In this document: positions 51,761 through 61,610 of the stretch, piece by piece | Layout: every line of letters begins with the position of its first letter | Numbering within the stretch: the first letter of the stretch is position 1 | DNA from: Streptosporangium carneum | Lineage (GTDB): Bacteria > Actinomycetota > Actinomycetes > Streptosporangiales > Streptosporangiaceae | Assembly: GCF_027922005.1 (NCBI RefSeq) | Contig: NZ_BSEV01000003.1 | Span: 186,001 to 250,000, forward strand | Length of the DNA stretch: 64,000 nucleotides | Direction of reading: 5' to 3' | Notes under the pieces: model-generated | The model's database searches: none | Seen by the model: the letters and a program-made list of their open reading frames with translations, nothing else | What the model was told of the DNA's origin: nothing | Made by a program: the position numbers and the translations under genes

Positions 51761-54700
51761 ATGATCATGACGATCTCCGCCGAAATCCGCGAAACGGCTC
51801 CCGATGACCGATACGCCCTTGAAGAGGGCCAGGTGTTCATGACCGGAACGCAGGCCCTGGTCCGGGTGATCCTCGACCAGATGCGCGCCGACCGCGCCGC
51901 GGGCCTCGACACCGGGACGATGGTCTCCGGCTATCCGGGCTCCCCTCTCGGCGGTTTCGACATGGAGCTCGCCCGCTCGCGGCGGCACGCGGAACCGCTG
52001 GACGTCGTGCACCGCCCCGGCCAGAACGAGGAGCTCGGCGCGACCGCGGTCTGGGGAAGCCAGCTCGTGCCCGTGCTTCCCAGACCGCGCAAGGCCGGCG
52101 TGCTGGGCGTCTGGTACGGCAAGGCCCCCGGCGTCGACCGCGCCGCCGACGCGCTGCGGCACGGCAACTTCGTCGGCGCCCACCCCCAGGGCGGCCTGAT
52201 CGCCCTGTGCGGCGACGACCCGATCTGCAAGTCGTCCACGCTCCCCTCGGCGACGGAGAGCGCGCTCGCCGCCCTCGGCATGCCGATCATCCACCCGGGC
52301 AGCGTCCAGGAGCTGCTCGACCTGGGCCGTCACGCGATCGCGGCCTCCCGGGCCAGCGGCCTGTGGGTGGCGGTCAAGGCGGTCACCGACGTCGTCGACG
52401 CGACAGGAACGGTCCATGTCGGCGCGGGCCGCGTGGTCCCCGTCACGCCCGTCGTCGAGTACGAGGGCAAGCCGTACCGGCACGTGCCCGACGCCACCCT
52501 GCTCACGCCGTGGTCGCTGGAGATGGAGCGGACGCTCACCGGGCCGCGCCTCGAACTGGCCCGCGCCTACGCCAGGGAGAACGGCCTCAACCAGGTCACC
52601 GTCGACCCCCGTGACGCCTGGCTCGGCATCGTCGCCTCCGGCACCGCCTACTACGACGTGCGCGAGGCGTTCCGCAGGCTGGGCGTCGACCCGGCCGAGC
52701 TCGGGGTCCGCATTCTCAAGATCGGCATGATCTGGCCGCTCGAGCCGGAGATCGTCAGGACCTTCGCCAGGGGGCTCACCGAGATCCTCATCGTCGAGGA
52801 GAAGGGCCCGATGCTGGAGACCCTGGTCAAGGACGTCCTGTACGGCACCGCGGACGCCCCGCGCGTCCTGGGCAAGCTCGACGAGAACGGCGCCCCGCTG
52901 ATCCCGAGGACCGGGGGCGTCGACGCCGACCTGGCCGCCAAGGCGGTCGCCTTCCGGCTGCGCCGCGCGGGCATCGAGGCCTCCGCGGGCGAGCGGGTCA
53001 CGAAGGGGCTGGCCGTGATCTCCCGTCCCGCGCCGCTGAAGCTTCTCGGCCCGCAGCGCACCCCGTTCTTCTGCTCCGGCTGCCCGCACAACCGCTCGAC
53101 CGCCGTCCCCGACAACGCCCCCGTCGGCGCGGGCATCGGCTGCCACACGATGGTCGTGATCAACCGCGAGGGCAAGGGCTCGCTGACGGGCCTGACCCAG
53201 ATGGGCGGCGAGGGCACGCAGTGGATCGGCCAGGCGCCGTTCACCGAGACCCCGCACATCTTCCAGAACCTGGGCGACGGCACCTTCCACCACTCGGGCT
53301 CGCTCGCCGTGCGCGCCGCCGTCGGCGCGGGGGTCAACATCACCTACAAGCTGCTCTACAACAGCGCGGTCGCGATGACCGGCGGCCAGACGATCACGCC
53401 CTCGCTGGCCGTGGCCGACCTGACCCGCTGGCTGGAGGCCGAGGGCGTGCGGCGGGTGATCGTCACCACCGACGAGCCGGAACGCTACCGGGGGGTGACG
53501 CTCTCCCGGATCGCCGAGGTCCGCGACCGCACCGCGCTCGAGCAGGCGCAGCGGGAGCTGGCTGCGGTTCCCGGCGTGACCGTGCTGGTCCACGACCAGC
53601 AGTGCGCGGCGGAGAAGCGGCGGCTGCGCAAGAAGGGCGACCTGCCCGACCCCGTCAGGCGTGTGGCGATCAACCAGCGGGTGTGCGAGGGGTGCGGCGA
53701 CTGCGGGCAGAAGTCGGAGTGCCTGTCGGTGCTGCCGGTCGAGACAGAGTTCGGCCGTAAGACCGAGATCCACCAGTCGTCCTGCAACAAGGACTACTCG
53801 TGCGTCGAGGGCGACTGCCCGTCCTTCCTGACCGTCGTGCCCGGCGGGAAGAGCGGCGGGAAGGCCAAGCCGCGCGTCACCGCGCCTGCTCCTCCCGAGA
53901 TGCCCGCGCCCGTCTTCCGCACCGGGGAGGCGACCGTCAGGCTGGTCGGCATCGGCGGCACCGGCGTGGTCTCGGTGGCGCAGATCCTCGGCACCGCCGC
54001 GATGCTGGACGGCAAGCGGTCCCGGGGACTCGACCAGACGGGGCTGGCCCAGAAGGGCGGCACGGTCGTCTCCGACATCCTGATCTTCGAGGGCGAGGAC
54101 GACCGCTCGGCCCGGGCGGGCACCGGCGGGGTCGACGCCTACCTCGCGCTCGACCTGCTCGGCGCGACCGACCCGAAACACCTGCGCACCGCCGACCGCG
54201 ACCGGACCGTCGCGGTGGTCTCCACGAGCCTGGTCCCCACCGGCTCGATGGTCCTCGACCCCGCCACGCACGTCACCGAGCTCGGTTCGCCGATCGGCGC
54301 GCTCGAGGCCCGCACGCTTCGCGAGCTGAACGTCTACCTCGACGCCGAGGAACTGGCCCAGGCGCTGTTCGGCGACCACATGCCCGCGAACACGATCGTG
54401 GTCGGCGCGGCCTGGCAGCGCGGGCTCATCCCGCTCAGCCTGGAGTCGATCGAGCGGGCCGTACGGCGCGGCGGCGGCAGGGCTGCCGACATGACGATCG
54501 CCGCCTTCCACTGGGGCAGGGCCGTCGTCGCCGCCCCCGAGGCCGTGGCCGAGGCGACCCGCCCCTCCTCCCCCGCCGAGCCGTCGCCGAGCCCGGAGGT
54601 CACGAGACTCGTCGACTCCGTCGCGGAGCGGGACACCGAGCTGCACCGCCTGCTCACGGTACGGGTGTCCGACCTGGCCGCCTACCAGAACCCGCGCTAC

Positions 54701-55276
54701 GCCGCCCGCTACACCGACGCGGTCAGGGCGGTCCTTGCCGAGGAGCGGAAGTCCTCCGGAGGGCCCTCGCCGATCACCGAGGCCTACGCCCGCCACCTGC
54801 ACCGGCTCATGGCCTACAAAGACGAGTACGAGGTCGCCCGGCTGCACCTCGACCCCGCCGAGCGCGCCCGGATCGCCGCGGAGTTCGGCCCCGGAGCCAA
54901 GATCTCCTACAACCTGCACCCGCCGGTCCTGCGCGCCATGGGCATGAACCGCAAGATCCGCCTCGGCGTCTGGTTCGATCCGGCCTTCCGCCTGCTGTAC
55001 GGCATGCGCCGGCTGCGCGGCACCCGCCTGGACCCGTTCGGCATGGCCGGGGTGCGCAGGACCGAACGCGAGCTCGTCGGCGAGTACACCCGCGACGTGC
55101 GCCGCGCCCTGTCCCGCCTGCGCCCGGAGAACCAGGAGCTGGTCCTGGAGCTGGCCGAGCTGCCGGACGTGATCCGAGGCTACGAGCACGTCAAACTGCG
55201 CAACGTGGCCAAGTACCGCGAGTCCGCCCAGGTCATCCTCGACCGGCTGGGCGACGGCCAGGACCCGCGCGTCTGA
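51761..55276 (+). CDS. Fused indolepyruvate:ferredoxin oxidoreductase
   Basis: 1171 residues joining the IorA-like and IorB-like parts. The N-terminal pyruvate-oxidoreductase region reads VSGYPGSPLGGFDMEL and GKAPGVDRAADALRHGNFVG (in part). The thiamine-diphosphate domain has CSGCPHNRS, GIGCHTMV and an MTGGQT stretch (residues 430-560). The ferredoxin-type cluster segment (residues about 640-690) reads VCEGCGDCGQKSECLSV and CNKDYSCVEGDCPSF. The gamma-type domain then has GIGGTGVVSVAQIL and DQTGLAQKGG. It oxidatively decarboxylates aryl or branched 2-oxoacids to acyl-CoA, reducing ferredoxin. It is divergent from the Lrp gene that probably regulates it. Confidence 0.93.
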   Translation: MIMTISAEIRETAPDDRYALEEGQVFMTGTQALVRVILDQMRADRAAGLDTGTMVSGYPGSPLGGFDMELARSRRHAEPLDVVHRPGQNEELGATAVWGSQLVPVLPRPRKAGVLGVWYGKAPGVDRAADALRHGNFVGAHPQGGLIALCGDDPICKSSTLPSATESALAALGMPIIHPGSVQELLDLGRHAIAASRASGLWVAVKAVTDVVDATGTVHVGAGRVVPVTPVVEYEGKPYRHVPDATLLTPWSLEMERTLTGPRLELARAYARENGLNQVTVDPRDAWLGIVASGTAYYDVREAFRRLGVDPAELGVRILKIGMIWPLEPEIVRTFARGLTEILIVEEKGPMLETLVKDVLYGTADAPRVLGKLDENGAPLIPRTGGVDADLAAKAVAFRLRRAGIEASAGERVTKGLAVISRPAPLKLLGPQRTPFFCSGCPHNRSTAVPDNAPVGAGIGCHTMVVINREGKGSLTGLTQMGGEGTQWIGQAPFTETPHIFQNLGDGTFHHSGSLAVRAAVGAGVNITYKLLYNSAVAMTGGQTITPSLAVADLTRWLEAEGVRRVIVTTDEPERYRGVTLSRIAEVRDRTALEQAQRELAAVPGVTVLVHDQQCAAEKRRLRKKGDLPDPVRRVAINQRVCEGCGDCGQKSECLSVLPVETEFGRKTEIHQSSCNKDYSCVEGDCPSFLTVVPGGKSGGKAKPRVTAPAPPEMPAPVFRTGEATVRLVGIGGTGVVSVAQILGTAAMLDGKRSRGLDQTGLAQKGGTVVSDILIFEGEDDRSARAGTGGVDAYLALDLLGATDPKHLRTADRDRTVAVVSTSLVPTGSMVLDPATHVTELGSPIGALEARTLRELNVYLDAEELAQALFGDHMPANTIVVGAAWQRGLIPLSLESIERAVRRGGGRAADMTIAAFHWGRAVVAAPEAVAEATRPSSPAEPSPSPEVTRLVDSVAERDTELHRLLTVRVSDLAAYQNPRYAARYTDAVRAVLAEERKSSGGPSPITEAYARHLHRLMAYKDEYEVARLHLDPAERARIAAEFGPGAKISYNLHPPVLRAMGMNRKIRLGVWFDPAFRLLYGMRRLRGTRLDPFGMAGVRRTERELVGEYTRDVRRALSRLRPENQELVLELAELPDVIRGYEHVKLRNVAKYRESAQVILDRLGDGQDPRV

Positions 55277-55708
55277 CGCGCGTTGATCTCGGAGCACGCC
55301 TCTTCCGTCGCATGGCGGCGGTGCCGCCGGGGTCACCGGGTCGCTCTCGGGCGGCCCGGCCCCGTCGTCGACGCCTCCTGCAGCCGGTGCTTGACCGGAG
55401 GGAAAGGAAGAAGCCGGAGAGCAGGAGAGGGCTGGAGGAGGCGGAGCGCTCGATCCACAGACCGTCGTCGACGGGTACGCCTACGTCTCCGGCCTCTACC
55501 CGCCGCCTCGGGGCAAGACCTGGGTGCGTTCGAAGTTATTGCAGGAGTGACAAGAAGGAACTGTTCGACTCTCCTATGACTTCTTCGACCTCGAGCCGCA
55601 GAAGCTCATCAACTCGCTGCGGTGACGAGGGGGCGCTCCGTCACGCTCTCCCTCCCTTCCAGCGGTCGTCGCAACACCCCGGTTCGGGGAGTGCGATGGA
55701 CACGGCGA
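55277..55708. other. Gene-poor stretch with decayed coding remnants
   Basis: More than 400 bases between the oxidoreductase and the converging DUF4190 gene hold no intact gene. The codon pattern is mixed. The most protein-like segment is the interrupted frame at 55395-55625, annotated separately. Confidence 0.6.
55395..55625 (+). pseudogene. Interrupted remnant of an unidentified protein, possibly lipoprotein
   Basis: One plus-strand frame, open from a stop at 55392, reads ..GALDPQTVVDGYAYVSGLYPPP.. (in part) and ..GKTWVRSKLLQE, then TGA at about 55548. It continues in the same frame as QEGTVRLSYDFFDLEPQKL... and ends with TGA at 55623. There is no start codon. The wording (VVDG.AYV.G, GKTWVR, DPQKL/EPQKLI) recalls actinobacterial LppX/LprG-like lipoproteins, but this is a weak resemblance. 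A decayed gene fragment is the best reading. Confidence 0.35.
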
Positions 55709-56209
55709 CTACTTCGCACAGGCCAACATCTCATCCTCGGTGTCCGCTGATGCGATGCAGTCGATGCGCCGCTGGGTGTCATTAACAGCAGTGAACACAT
55801 GCTGAGCTCCCCAGATGGATGCGGTGGCGGCGAAGATGCCGAGGATCATCCCGATGGTCGCGACACCGCCGTTTGTCGCCACGCCTTTGCGGGCGCGGGA
55901 CATGCCGGTGATGCCGAGGGCGATGGCGACGATCGCCAGAGGTCCGGCTATGACGAATCCAATGGCGACGAATCCGAACAGGCATCCGATGCCGCCGCAG
56001 ATGAGCGCTGCCAAACCTAAGCCATTACGCGGCGCCGGCATCGGCGGGGCGGGCTGGTGGTAGCTGTACGGGCCAGGCATCTGCTGGGTTTGCCGGCCGT
56101 GGAAAGGCTGCCCGGGCGGCGGCCCGTACTGCGGCGGCATGGTGTGGGGCTGCGGCGGCCGGCCTTGGGGCGGCCCGTACTGCCCGTACTGCCCGTACTG
56201 GTCGTTCAT
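55709..56209 (-). CDS. DUF4190-type small membrane protein with Gln/Pro/Tyr-rich tail
   Basis: 166 residues. The N-terminal 65 residues are rich in Gln, Pro, Tyr and Gly (QYGQYGQYGPPQG). A conserved core of two hydrophobic helices (GLAALICGGIGCLFGFVAIG and IAGPLAIVAIALGITGMSRA) is followed by the GVATNGGVATIGMILGI motif, the usual DUF4190 pattern. ATG 56209 has GAGAGGCTCCTG-type spacing. Role unknown; such proteins often sit near cell-wall or secretion genes. Confidence 0.82.
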   Translation of the reverse strand: MNDQYGQYGQYGPPQGRPPQPHTMPPQYGPPPGQPFHGRQTQQMPGPYSYHQPAPPMPAPRNGLGLAALICGGIGCLFGFVAIGFVIAGPLAIVAIALGITGMSRARKGVATNGGVATIGMILGIFAATASIWGAQHVFTAVNDTQRRIDCIASADTEDEMLACAK

Positions 56210-56626
56210 GAGAGGCTCCTGAGACTTAAGGTGAAGCGTAGGACGCACCGCTCGTTGAATGGGTTTGCACACTTGCACGGAATCGGCTGATCGATCGGAA
56301 AGTGACGCGCGTTCAGGCCAGGTCGGGGGTGTTCGCGCCGCAGCTGTCCACACCTTTTCTGTCTGACTTCTCCGCGATATCAGGGTTTCACATCTGGCGG
56401 AAAAGACACACAGAAGGCGCTTTTTACCTTGGATCGCAAATTCACGCATTCTGCCGGTTTTGTGGCTGTTTTCCGACTGTGGGGTGAAGGTCTTCGTCCA
56501 CCGTGAAGCGAGAGCGACTCCCCGTAACGGCCGGCATCAGGAGTCACGTGATGTTCAGGATCCGGGTTGCCCCTGGGTGGATGTCAGCCGTTCCCGACCG
56601 GCTAGCGGGTGGCTCCGGCCCAGCGG
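56210..56626. other. Intergenic region between DUF4190 and MFS porter genes
   Basis: About 415 bases with no credible gene and lower G+C than average near 56340-56480. The only notable word is the TCACGTGA palindrome at 56544-56551. The promoter of the DUF4190 gene should lie at the left end. Confidence 0.55.
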
Positions 56627-58081
56627 CTACGTCGTCCTGACGGCCGACAGGGGCGGGGTGAGGTCCTCCAGTGAGGCGCGCTCGGCCTTGACGCCCAGGA
56701 AGATCGTGACGATCCCCGCGGCCACCATCATGGCCGAGGCGAACAGGTAGCCGTAGAACAGCCGGGTCGGGTCCGGGTTCTCCTGGTCGCCGATCAGGGC
56801 TCCGAAGACGGCCGGGCCGAGGGCGCCGAAGGTCTGGGCGATCGCGAAGAACACCGCGATCGCCAGGGCCCTGATCTCCAGCGGGAACAGCTCGCTGACG
56901 GTGAGGTAGCCCGAGCTGGCCGCCGCCGAGGCGATGAAGAAGATGACCGACCACAGCAGCGTCTGGGTGGTCGCGGTGAGCGCGCCCTCCTTGAACAGCC
57001 AGCCGGTCACGGCCAGCAGGAGGCCGGAGACGATGTAGGTCGAGGAGATCATCGGCTTGCGGCCGACGGTGTCGAAGAGGTGGCCGAGCACGAAGGGGCC
57101 GAGCAGGTTGCCCAGGGCGAACAGGAACAGGTACTTCGAGGCGTCCGAGGCGCTCACGCCGTAGAACTGCGAGAGCACCAGCACGTAGGTGAAGAAGATG
57201 GCGTTGTAGAGGAAGGACTGGCTGATCATCAGGGTGGCGCCGAGGACGGACCGTTTCGGGTAGTCCATGACGATCACTCTGAGCACCTCGCGGTAGGGGA
57301 CCGTGCCGTGCGGCCTGATCTCGATGACCTTGCGCCGGTCGACCGGCGGCAGTTCCCGTCCGGAGGCCGCCACCTGGCTCTCGATCACCTCGATCGCCTT
57401 CTCCGCCTCGCTCTCCCTGCCGTGCATGACCAGCCAGCGCGGGCTCTCCGGCAGGTGCCGTCGCAGCCCCCAGATCACCAGGCCGAGCAGCGGGCCGATG
57501 AGCAGGCCGAGCCGCCAGCCCAGGTTCACCGGCAGCAGGTCGGGATTGAGCAGGATGTAGGTGGACGCGGTGCCGATCATCGCGCCGAGCCAGTAGGTCC
57601 CGCTGACCGCCAGGTCGACCCGGCCCCGGTACCTCGCCGGGATCAGCTCGTCGATGGCCGAGTGGATCGCGGCGTACTCCCCGCCGATGCCGCTTCCCGC
57701 GACGAACCTGAACACCAGCAGCCACCAGTAGCTGAAGGAGAACGCCGTGAGGCCGTTGGCGACGAGGTAGAGGCCGAGGGTGAAGATGAACAGCTTGCGC
57801 CGTCCCAGCCTGTCGGACAGGCGTCCGAACACGAGGGCGCCCGTGACCTGCCCGAGAAGGTACACGGTCGCGGCGAAGCCCACCTGCGCGGAGGTCAGGC
57901 CGAGGGTCTGGCTCTCCCTCAGGACGTCGCCGACGGCGCTGGCGATCGTGATCTCCATGCCGTCCAGCACCCAGGCCACCCCGAGCGCGACGACCATCCT
58001 GGTGTGGAACCGTGACCACGGCAGCCGGTCGATCCGCGCGGGAACGAGACTTCTGATGGTTTCGTGCTCCGATGCCCCCAT
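56627..58081 (-). CDS. MFS transporter, sugar-porter-like
   Basis: 484 residues, 12 predicted helices. The sugar/anion porter signatures are present: VLDGMEITIASAVGDVL near 36, GRLSDRLGRRK between helices 2 and 3, RFVAGSGIGGEYAAIHSAIDELIPARYRGR (in part) at helices 4-5, and PESPRWLV before the central loop. It most resembles the metabolite:H+ symporter or sugar porter branch. It lies downstream of a LacI-type gene on the same strand, 48 bases away, and is probably co-transcribed and controlled by it. Confidence 0.88.
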   Translation of the reverse strand: MGASEHETIRSLVPARIDRLPWSRFHTRMVVALGVAWVLDGMEITIASAVGDVLRESQTLGLTSAQVGFAATVYLLGQVTGALVFGRLSDRLGRRKLFIFTLGLYLVANGLTAFSFSYWWLLVFRFVAGSGIGGEYAAIHSAIDELIPARYRGRVDLAVSGTYWLGAMIGTASTYILLNPDLLPVNLGWRLGLLIGPLLGLVIWGLRRHLPESPRWLVMHGRESEAEKAIEVIESQVAASGRELPPVDRRKVIEIRPHGTVPYREVLRVIVMDYPKRSVLGATLMISQSFLYNAIFFTYVLVLSQFYGVSASDASKYLFLFALGNLLGPFVLGHLFDTVGRKPMISSTYIVSGLLLAVTGWLFKEGALTATTQTLLWSVIFFIASAAASSGYLTVSELFPLEIRALAIAVFFAIAQTFGALGPAVFGALIGDQENPDPTRLFYGYLFASAMMVAAGIVTIFLGVKAERASLEDLTPPLSAVRTT

Positions 58082-58129
58082 AAGGACCCAGAGTAGTGTC
58101 CCCGTCGCCCAGAGTAAGAAAACGCCGCC

Positions 58130-59194
58130 CTAACGGTTCACCAGCGGGCCCGAGCCCGTCGAGCGGCGCACGACCAGCTCGGGCTGGAAGATCAGCTCGA
58201 CGCGCTTGCTCCTGGCCCCGTTGATCTCCTCGATCAGGGTCGCCACCGCGGCGGAGGCCATCGCGCCGATGGGTTTGCGGACGGTGGTCAGCGGCGGGTC
58301 GGTGAAGGCGATCAGCGGGGAGTCGTCGAAGCCGACGACCGAGACGTCGGCGGGCACGGACAGGCCCCGGTCCCGGCACGCCCTGATCGCCCCCAGCGCC
58401 ATCAGGTCGGAGGCGCACACCATCCCCGTGCATCCCCGCTCGAGCAGCCGGGCGGCCGCGGCCTGGCCCCCCTCGACCGAGAACAGCGAGTGCGAGATCA
58501 GCTCGTCGACCTCCGTCGCCCCCAGCAGCTGCGCCATCGCCTGGCGGTATCCCTCGATCTTGCGGATGACCGGCACGAACCTGCGCGGCCCGAGGGCCAG
58601 GCCGATCCGCTCGTGCCCGAGGTCGACCAGATGCTGTACGGCCAGCCGCGCCGCCGCCCTGTCGTCCGGCGAGATGAACGGCGCGTCGACCCGGTCGCTG
58701 TAGCCGTCCAGCAGGATGATCGGCAGCCCGCGGTCGACCAGGCGCGTGTAGCGCTCCACGTTCGCCGTGGTGTCGGCGTGCAGCCCGGAGACGAAGACGA
58801 TGCCGCTGGCCCCCCGGTCCAGCAGCAGCTCGGTGAACTCGTCCTCGGGGGCTCCGCCGGGCAGCTGGGTGCACAGCACCGGCGTGTAGCCGTGCTGGGT
58901 CAGCGCCTTCTCGATCGCCTGGGCGAAGGCGGGGAAGATCGGGTTGTCCAGCTCGGGGGTCACCAGGCCGACCAGCCCGTTGCTGCGTTGGCGGGACCGC
59001 TGCGGGCGCTCGTAGCCCATCACGTCCAGCGCCGCCAGGACCGCCTGCCTGGTGGCCGCCGCGACTCCGGGCCTGCCGTTCAGCACCCGGCTGACCGTGG
59101 CCTCGCTCACTCCCGCGTGCACGGCGATGTCGGCCAGCCTGGTGCCCGCGCCGTCGAGGCGGGGCCGGGGGACCCGCGGGAGTTCACCGTCCAT
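58130..59194 (-). CDS. LacI family transcriptional regulator
   Basis: 354 residues. The LacI HTH and hinge (TRLADIAVHAGVSEATVSRVLNGRPGVAAATRQAVLAAL, in part) precede a periplasmic-binding-like effector domain (GLVTPELDNPIFPAFAQAIE, VVGFDDSPLIAFTDPPLTTVRKP in part). ATG 59194 is used. It is divergent from the MsiK/MalK-type ATPase and upstream of the MFS porter. A carbohydrate inducer is expected. Confidence 0.92.
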   Translation of the reverse strand: MDGELPRVPRPRLDGAGTRLADIAVHAGVSEATVSRVLNGRPGVAAATRQAVLAALDVMGYERPQRSRQRSNGLVGLVTPELDNPIFPAFAQAIEKALTQHGYTPVLCTQLPGGAPEDEFTELLLDRGASGIVFVSGLHADTTANVERYTRLVDRGLPIILLDGYSDRVDAPFISPDDRAAARLAVQHLVDLGHERIGLALGPRRFVPVIRKIEGYRQAMAQLLGATEVDELISHSLFSVEGGQAAAARLLERGCTGMVCASDLMALGAIRACRDRGLSVPADVSVVGFDDSPLIAFTDPPLTTVRKPIGAMASAAVATLIEEINGARSKRVELIFQPELVVRRSTGSGPLVNR

Positions 59195-59491
59195 CACAAG
59201 CACCCCACCATGCGGCCGAGCGGTACGCAAGCCAGAGGCGTACGGCCCCCGGGACGTGAAAGTCGCACCCGAAAGTTTTTCGCAAACTGTAACATCGCGG
59301 GCCCGTTATCACGATCAGCACCTGAACGATGTCGTCTTGTCGTCGCACTGCTCACGGATGGACGGGGAAGTGACCAGGAGATGCTCGATTTCTAGCAACA
59401 TCTATGGACACGCGGGCGAGTGTCGCGATGTACTACCTCATCAATCACACGGCTGGATCCGGGCAGCGGAACCCGGGAGGAACGAGCGCGC
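59195..59491. other. Divergent promoter region of LacI and ABC ATPase genes
   Basis: About 300 bases without a gene. It includes the AGTTT-N5-AAACT operator candidate, AT-rich sequence around 59270-59310, and a GGGAGGAACGAG ribosome-binding site before ATG 59492. Confidence 0.6.
59274..59288. promoter_or_regulatory. Candidate LacI-family operator AGTTT-TTCGC-AAACT
   Basis: A perfect 5+5 inverted repeat around a CG-containing centre, 80 bases from the LacI start and about 200 bases from the ATPase start. It matches the size of LacI/GalR-family operators. Confidence 0.5.
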
Positions 59492-60775
59492 ATGAGTACC
59501 GTCGTCCTCGACAATGTGACCAAGGTCTACCCGGGCGGGTACCTGGCGGTCGACCGCATCAACCTGCGCGCGGAAAACGGGGAGTTCCTGGTCCTGCTCG
59601 GACCTTCGGGGTGCGGCAAGTCCACATTGCTGCGGATGATCGCGGGGCTGGAGGAGATCACCTCGGGGGACCTGTGGCTGGGGGGCACGCTGGCCAACGA
59701 CCTCGCTCCGCGTGACCGCGACGTCGCCATGGTCTTCCAGAACGGCGCGCTCTACCCGCACCGCACGGTGCGCGGCAACATGGCCTTCCCCCTGGAGATC
59801 GCCAAGGCCGACCCCGCGCTGGTCAGGGAGCGGGTGACCGAGCTGTCCAAGGCCCTGCACATCGACGAGACCCTCGAGCGCCGCCCTGGAACGCTCTCCG
59901 GCGGTCAGCGTCAGCGCGTCGCGATGGGCAGGGCGATCGTCCGTCAGCCCTCCCTCTTCCTGATGGACGAGCCGCTGTCCAACCTCGACGCGGGCATGCG
60001 CACCGAGCTGCGCATGGAGATCTCCTCCCTGGTCCGCTCCCTCGGGGTGACCACGATCTACGTCACCCACGACCAGGTCGAGGCCCTGACCCTGGCCGAC
60101 CGCATCGCCATCATGAACCGCGGCGTGCTCCAGGACCTCGGCACCCCCGGCCAGGTCTACAACGACCCGGCCACCGCCTTCACCGCCGCCTTTCTCAGCT
60201 CCCAGCAGCTCAACCTGCTGGCCGCCATCGTGCGCACCCCGCAGAACCAGTTCATCCAGCTGGACTTCGGCCCGCACCAGATCACGATCCCTTGGACCGA
60301 TCCCAGGGCCTACGCCATCTCCCAGCACGTCGGCCGCCAGATCATCGTCGGTCTGCGCCCCGACTGCCTCGCCCCCGTGCCCGAGTCCTTCGAGGGTCCC
60401 ACCTTCTTCGGCCGCGTCAGGGCGCTGGAGTACCACGGCCACGAGTGGCTCGCCTACGTCGAGAGCGGCATCCAGTCCGTGGCCGTTCCCGAGCCCCCCG
60501 ACCCCCGCAACAACGCCCGCGCCCTGGCGACCTCGGCTTCCGGCGGCCGGGCCATGGCCGCCCTCCGCAGGCTGCTGCCCGGGCGGGCGGCGGAGCCCGA
60601 GGCGGAGCAGGAGCAGGAGCAGATCGGCGGCACCCACCGCAGGGCCGACCTCATCGTCCGGGTCGGCTCGCGCCCCGTCTGGCGTGCGGGCGAGCCCGCC
60701 CGCGTGGGCGTCGACGCGAGCCGCCTGATGCTCTTCGCCCCCGACGGCTCCCGCATCGACCCACCGCACCGCTGA
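59492..60775 (+). CDS. Sugar ABC transporter ATPase, MsiK/MalK/UgpC type
   Basis: 427 residues. Walker A is GPSGCGKST at about 38, Q-loop MVFQNGALYPHRTV, signature LSGGQRQRVAMGRAIVR near 135, Walker B LFLMDEPLSNLDA and H-loop VTHDQVEALTLADR. A C-terminal TOBE/MOP regulatory domain is extended by a Glu/Gln linker (EPEAEQEQEQ). No permease or binding-protein gene is adjacent, as for MsiK, the shared ATPase that energises several sugar uptake systems in actinomycetes. It is divergent from a LacI regulator. Confidence 0.92.
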   Translation: MSTVVLDNVTKVYPGGYLAVDRINLRAENGEFLVLLGPSGCGKSTLLRMIAGLEEITSGDLWLGGTLANDLAPRDRDVAMVFQNGALYPHRTVRGNMAFPLEIAKADPALVRERVTELSKALHIDETLERRPGTLSGGQRQRVAMGRAIVRQPSLFLMDEPLSNLDAGMRTELRMEISSLVRSLGVTTIYVTHDQVEALTLADRIAIMNRGVLQDLGTPGQVYNDPATAFTAAFLSSQQLNLLAAIVRTPQNQFIQLDFGPHQITIPWTDPRAYAISQHVGRQIIVGLRPDCLAPVPESFEGPTFFGRVRALEYHGHEWLAYVESGIQSVAVPEPPDPRNNARALATSASGGRAMAALRRLLPGRAAEPEAEQEQEQIGGTHRRADLIVRVGSRPVWRAGEPARVGVDASRLMLFAPDGSRIDPPHR

Positions 60776-60883
60776 GCTCACCGCTGCCCGGAAAAGCCCG
60801 TTCCCCCGCCCCACAAAGCCCGCAATCGCCGCGGAGGCGCTGAAAAGCCCTCAGAGGCCCGGAAAGGGCGTCTCGGGAGTCGG

Positions 60884-61516
60884 TCAGCGGCCGATGATGG
60901 AGACGATCTCCACGACACGGACGGCCCTGTCCAGCTCCGCGCGGTGGAAGGAGGGCCCCTCGGTGCGGGCGAGAACCAGGTGGAGGCTCGCCCCGGGCAC
61001 GGGAAGGCTCATGAACCGGTGCCGTCCCGCCGTGAGCGCCGAGGGGCGCAGACACGTGAGGTCGGCCGCCTTGACGCCGGAGAGGCCTCCCTCCTCGTCG
61101 AGGGAGCGGGGGGCCTGCCAGCTGCGGTGGACGAGCTCGCCGCTCTCCGTGGAGACGGCGACCGCCCATTCGGCGCTCACCAGGTCGGGGATGGCGTCCA
61201 CCAGGGTGGCGAAGGCGCGCGCCGGATCGGAGGCGACGTGCTTGAGCAGGTCGTAGTCGGAGGAGGCGCCGGGGATCTCTCGGGTCGGCCAGACGGCCTC
61301 GACCCGGATGCCGGGCACCGCTGACAGGCGGTCACGGATGTCGTCCGCGTCGAAGGGTCCGGACCAGGAGACGGTGAAGTCGTCCACGGCCCGTCCGGCC
61401 TCTCGTTCCAGCACCGTCACCTGGAGAATGTCGGCGCCCAGCGTGCCGAGCACCCTGGCCACCTGGCCCAGGGCGCCGGGCCTGTCGGGAAAGGACACCC
61501 GTAGCCGCAACATCAT
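60884..61516 (-). CDS. ACT-domain protein
   Basis: 210 residues. The N-terminal ACT domain (MLRLRVSFPDRPGALGQVARVLGTLGADILQVTVLE, in part) is followed by a second ligand-binding-like region of about 130 residues ending in VRVVEIVSIIGR. Such stand-alone ACT proteins usually sense amino acids. No enzyme domain is attached. ATG 61516 or the next ATG may be used. Confidence 0.8.
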   Translation of the reverse strand: MMLRLRVSFPDRPGALGQVARVLGTLGADILQVTVLEREAGRAVDDFTVSWSGPFDADDIRDRLSAVPGIRVEAVWPTREIPGASSDYDLLKHVASDPARAFATLVDAIPDLVSAEWAVAVSTESGELVHRSWQAPRSLDEEGGLSGVKAADLTCLRPSALTAGRHRFMSLPVPGASLHLVLARTEGPSFHRAELDRAVRVVEIVSIIGR

Positions 61517-61610
61517 CGTCGATCACCTCTCTCTGGACACAGGGTGTCCCAGACAGGTTTCACGAAGATTCCGGGGAGATGTCTAGGATAAAACCTTAAG
61601 TCCGAAAAGC

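Noticed and set aside
51638..55336. Minus-strand open frame of 1232 codons
   Set aside because: It is antisense to the well-supported indolepyruvate oxidoreductase gene and shows no family motif.
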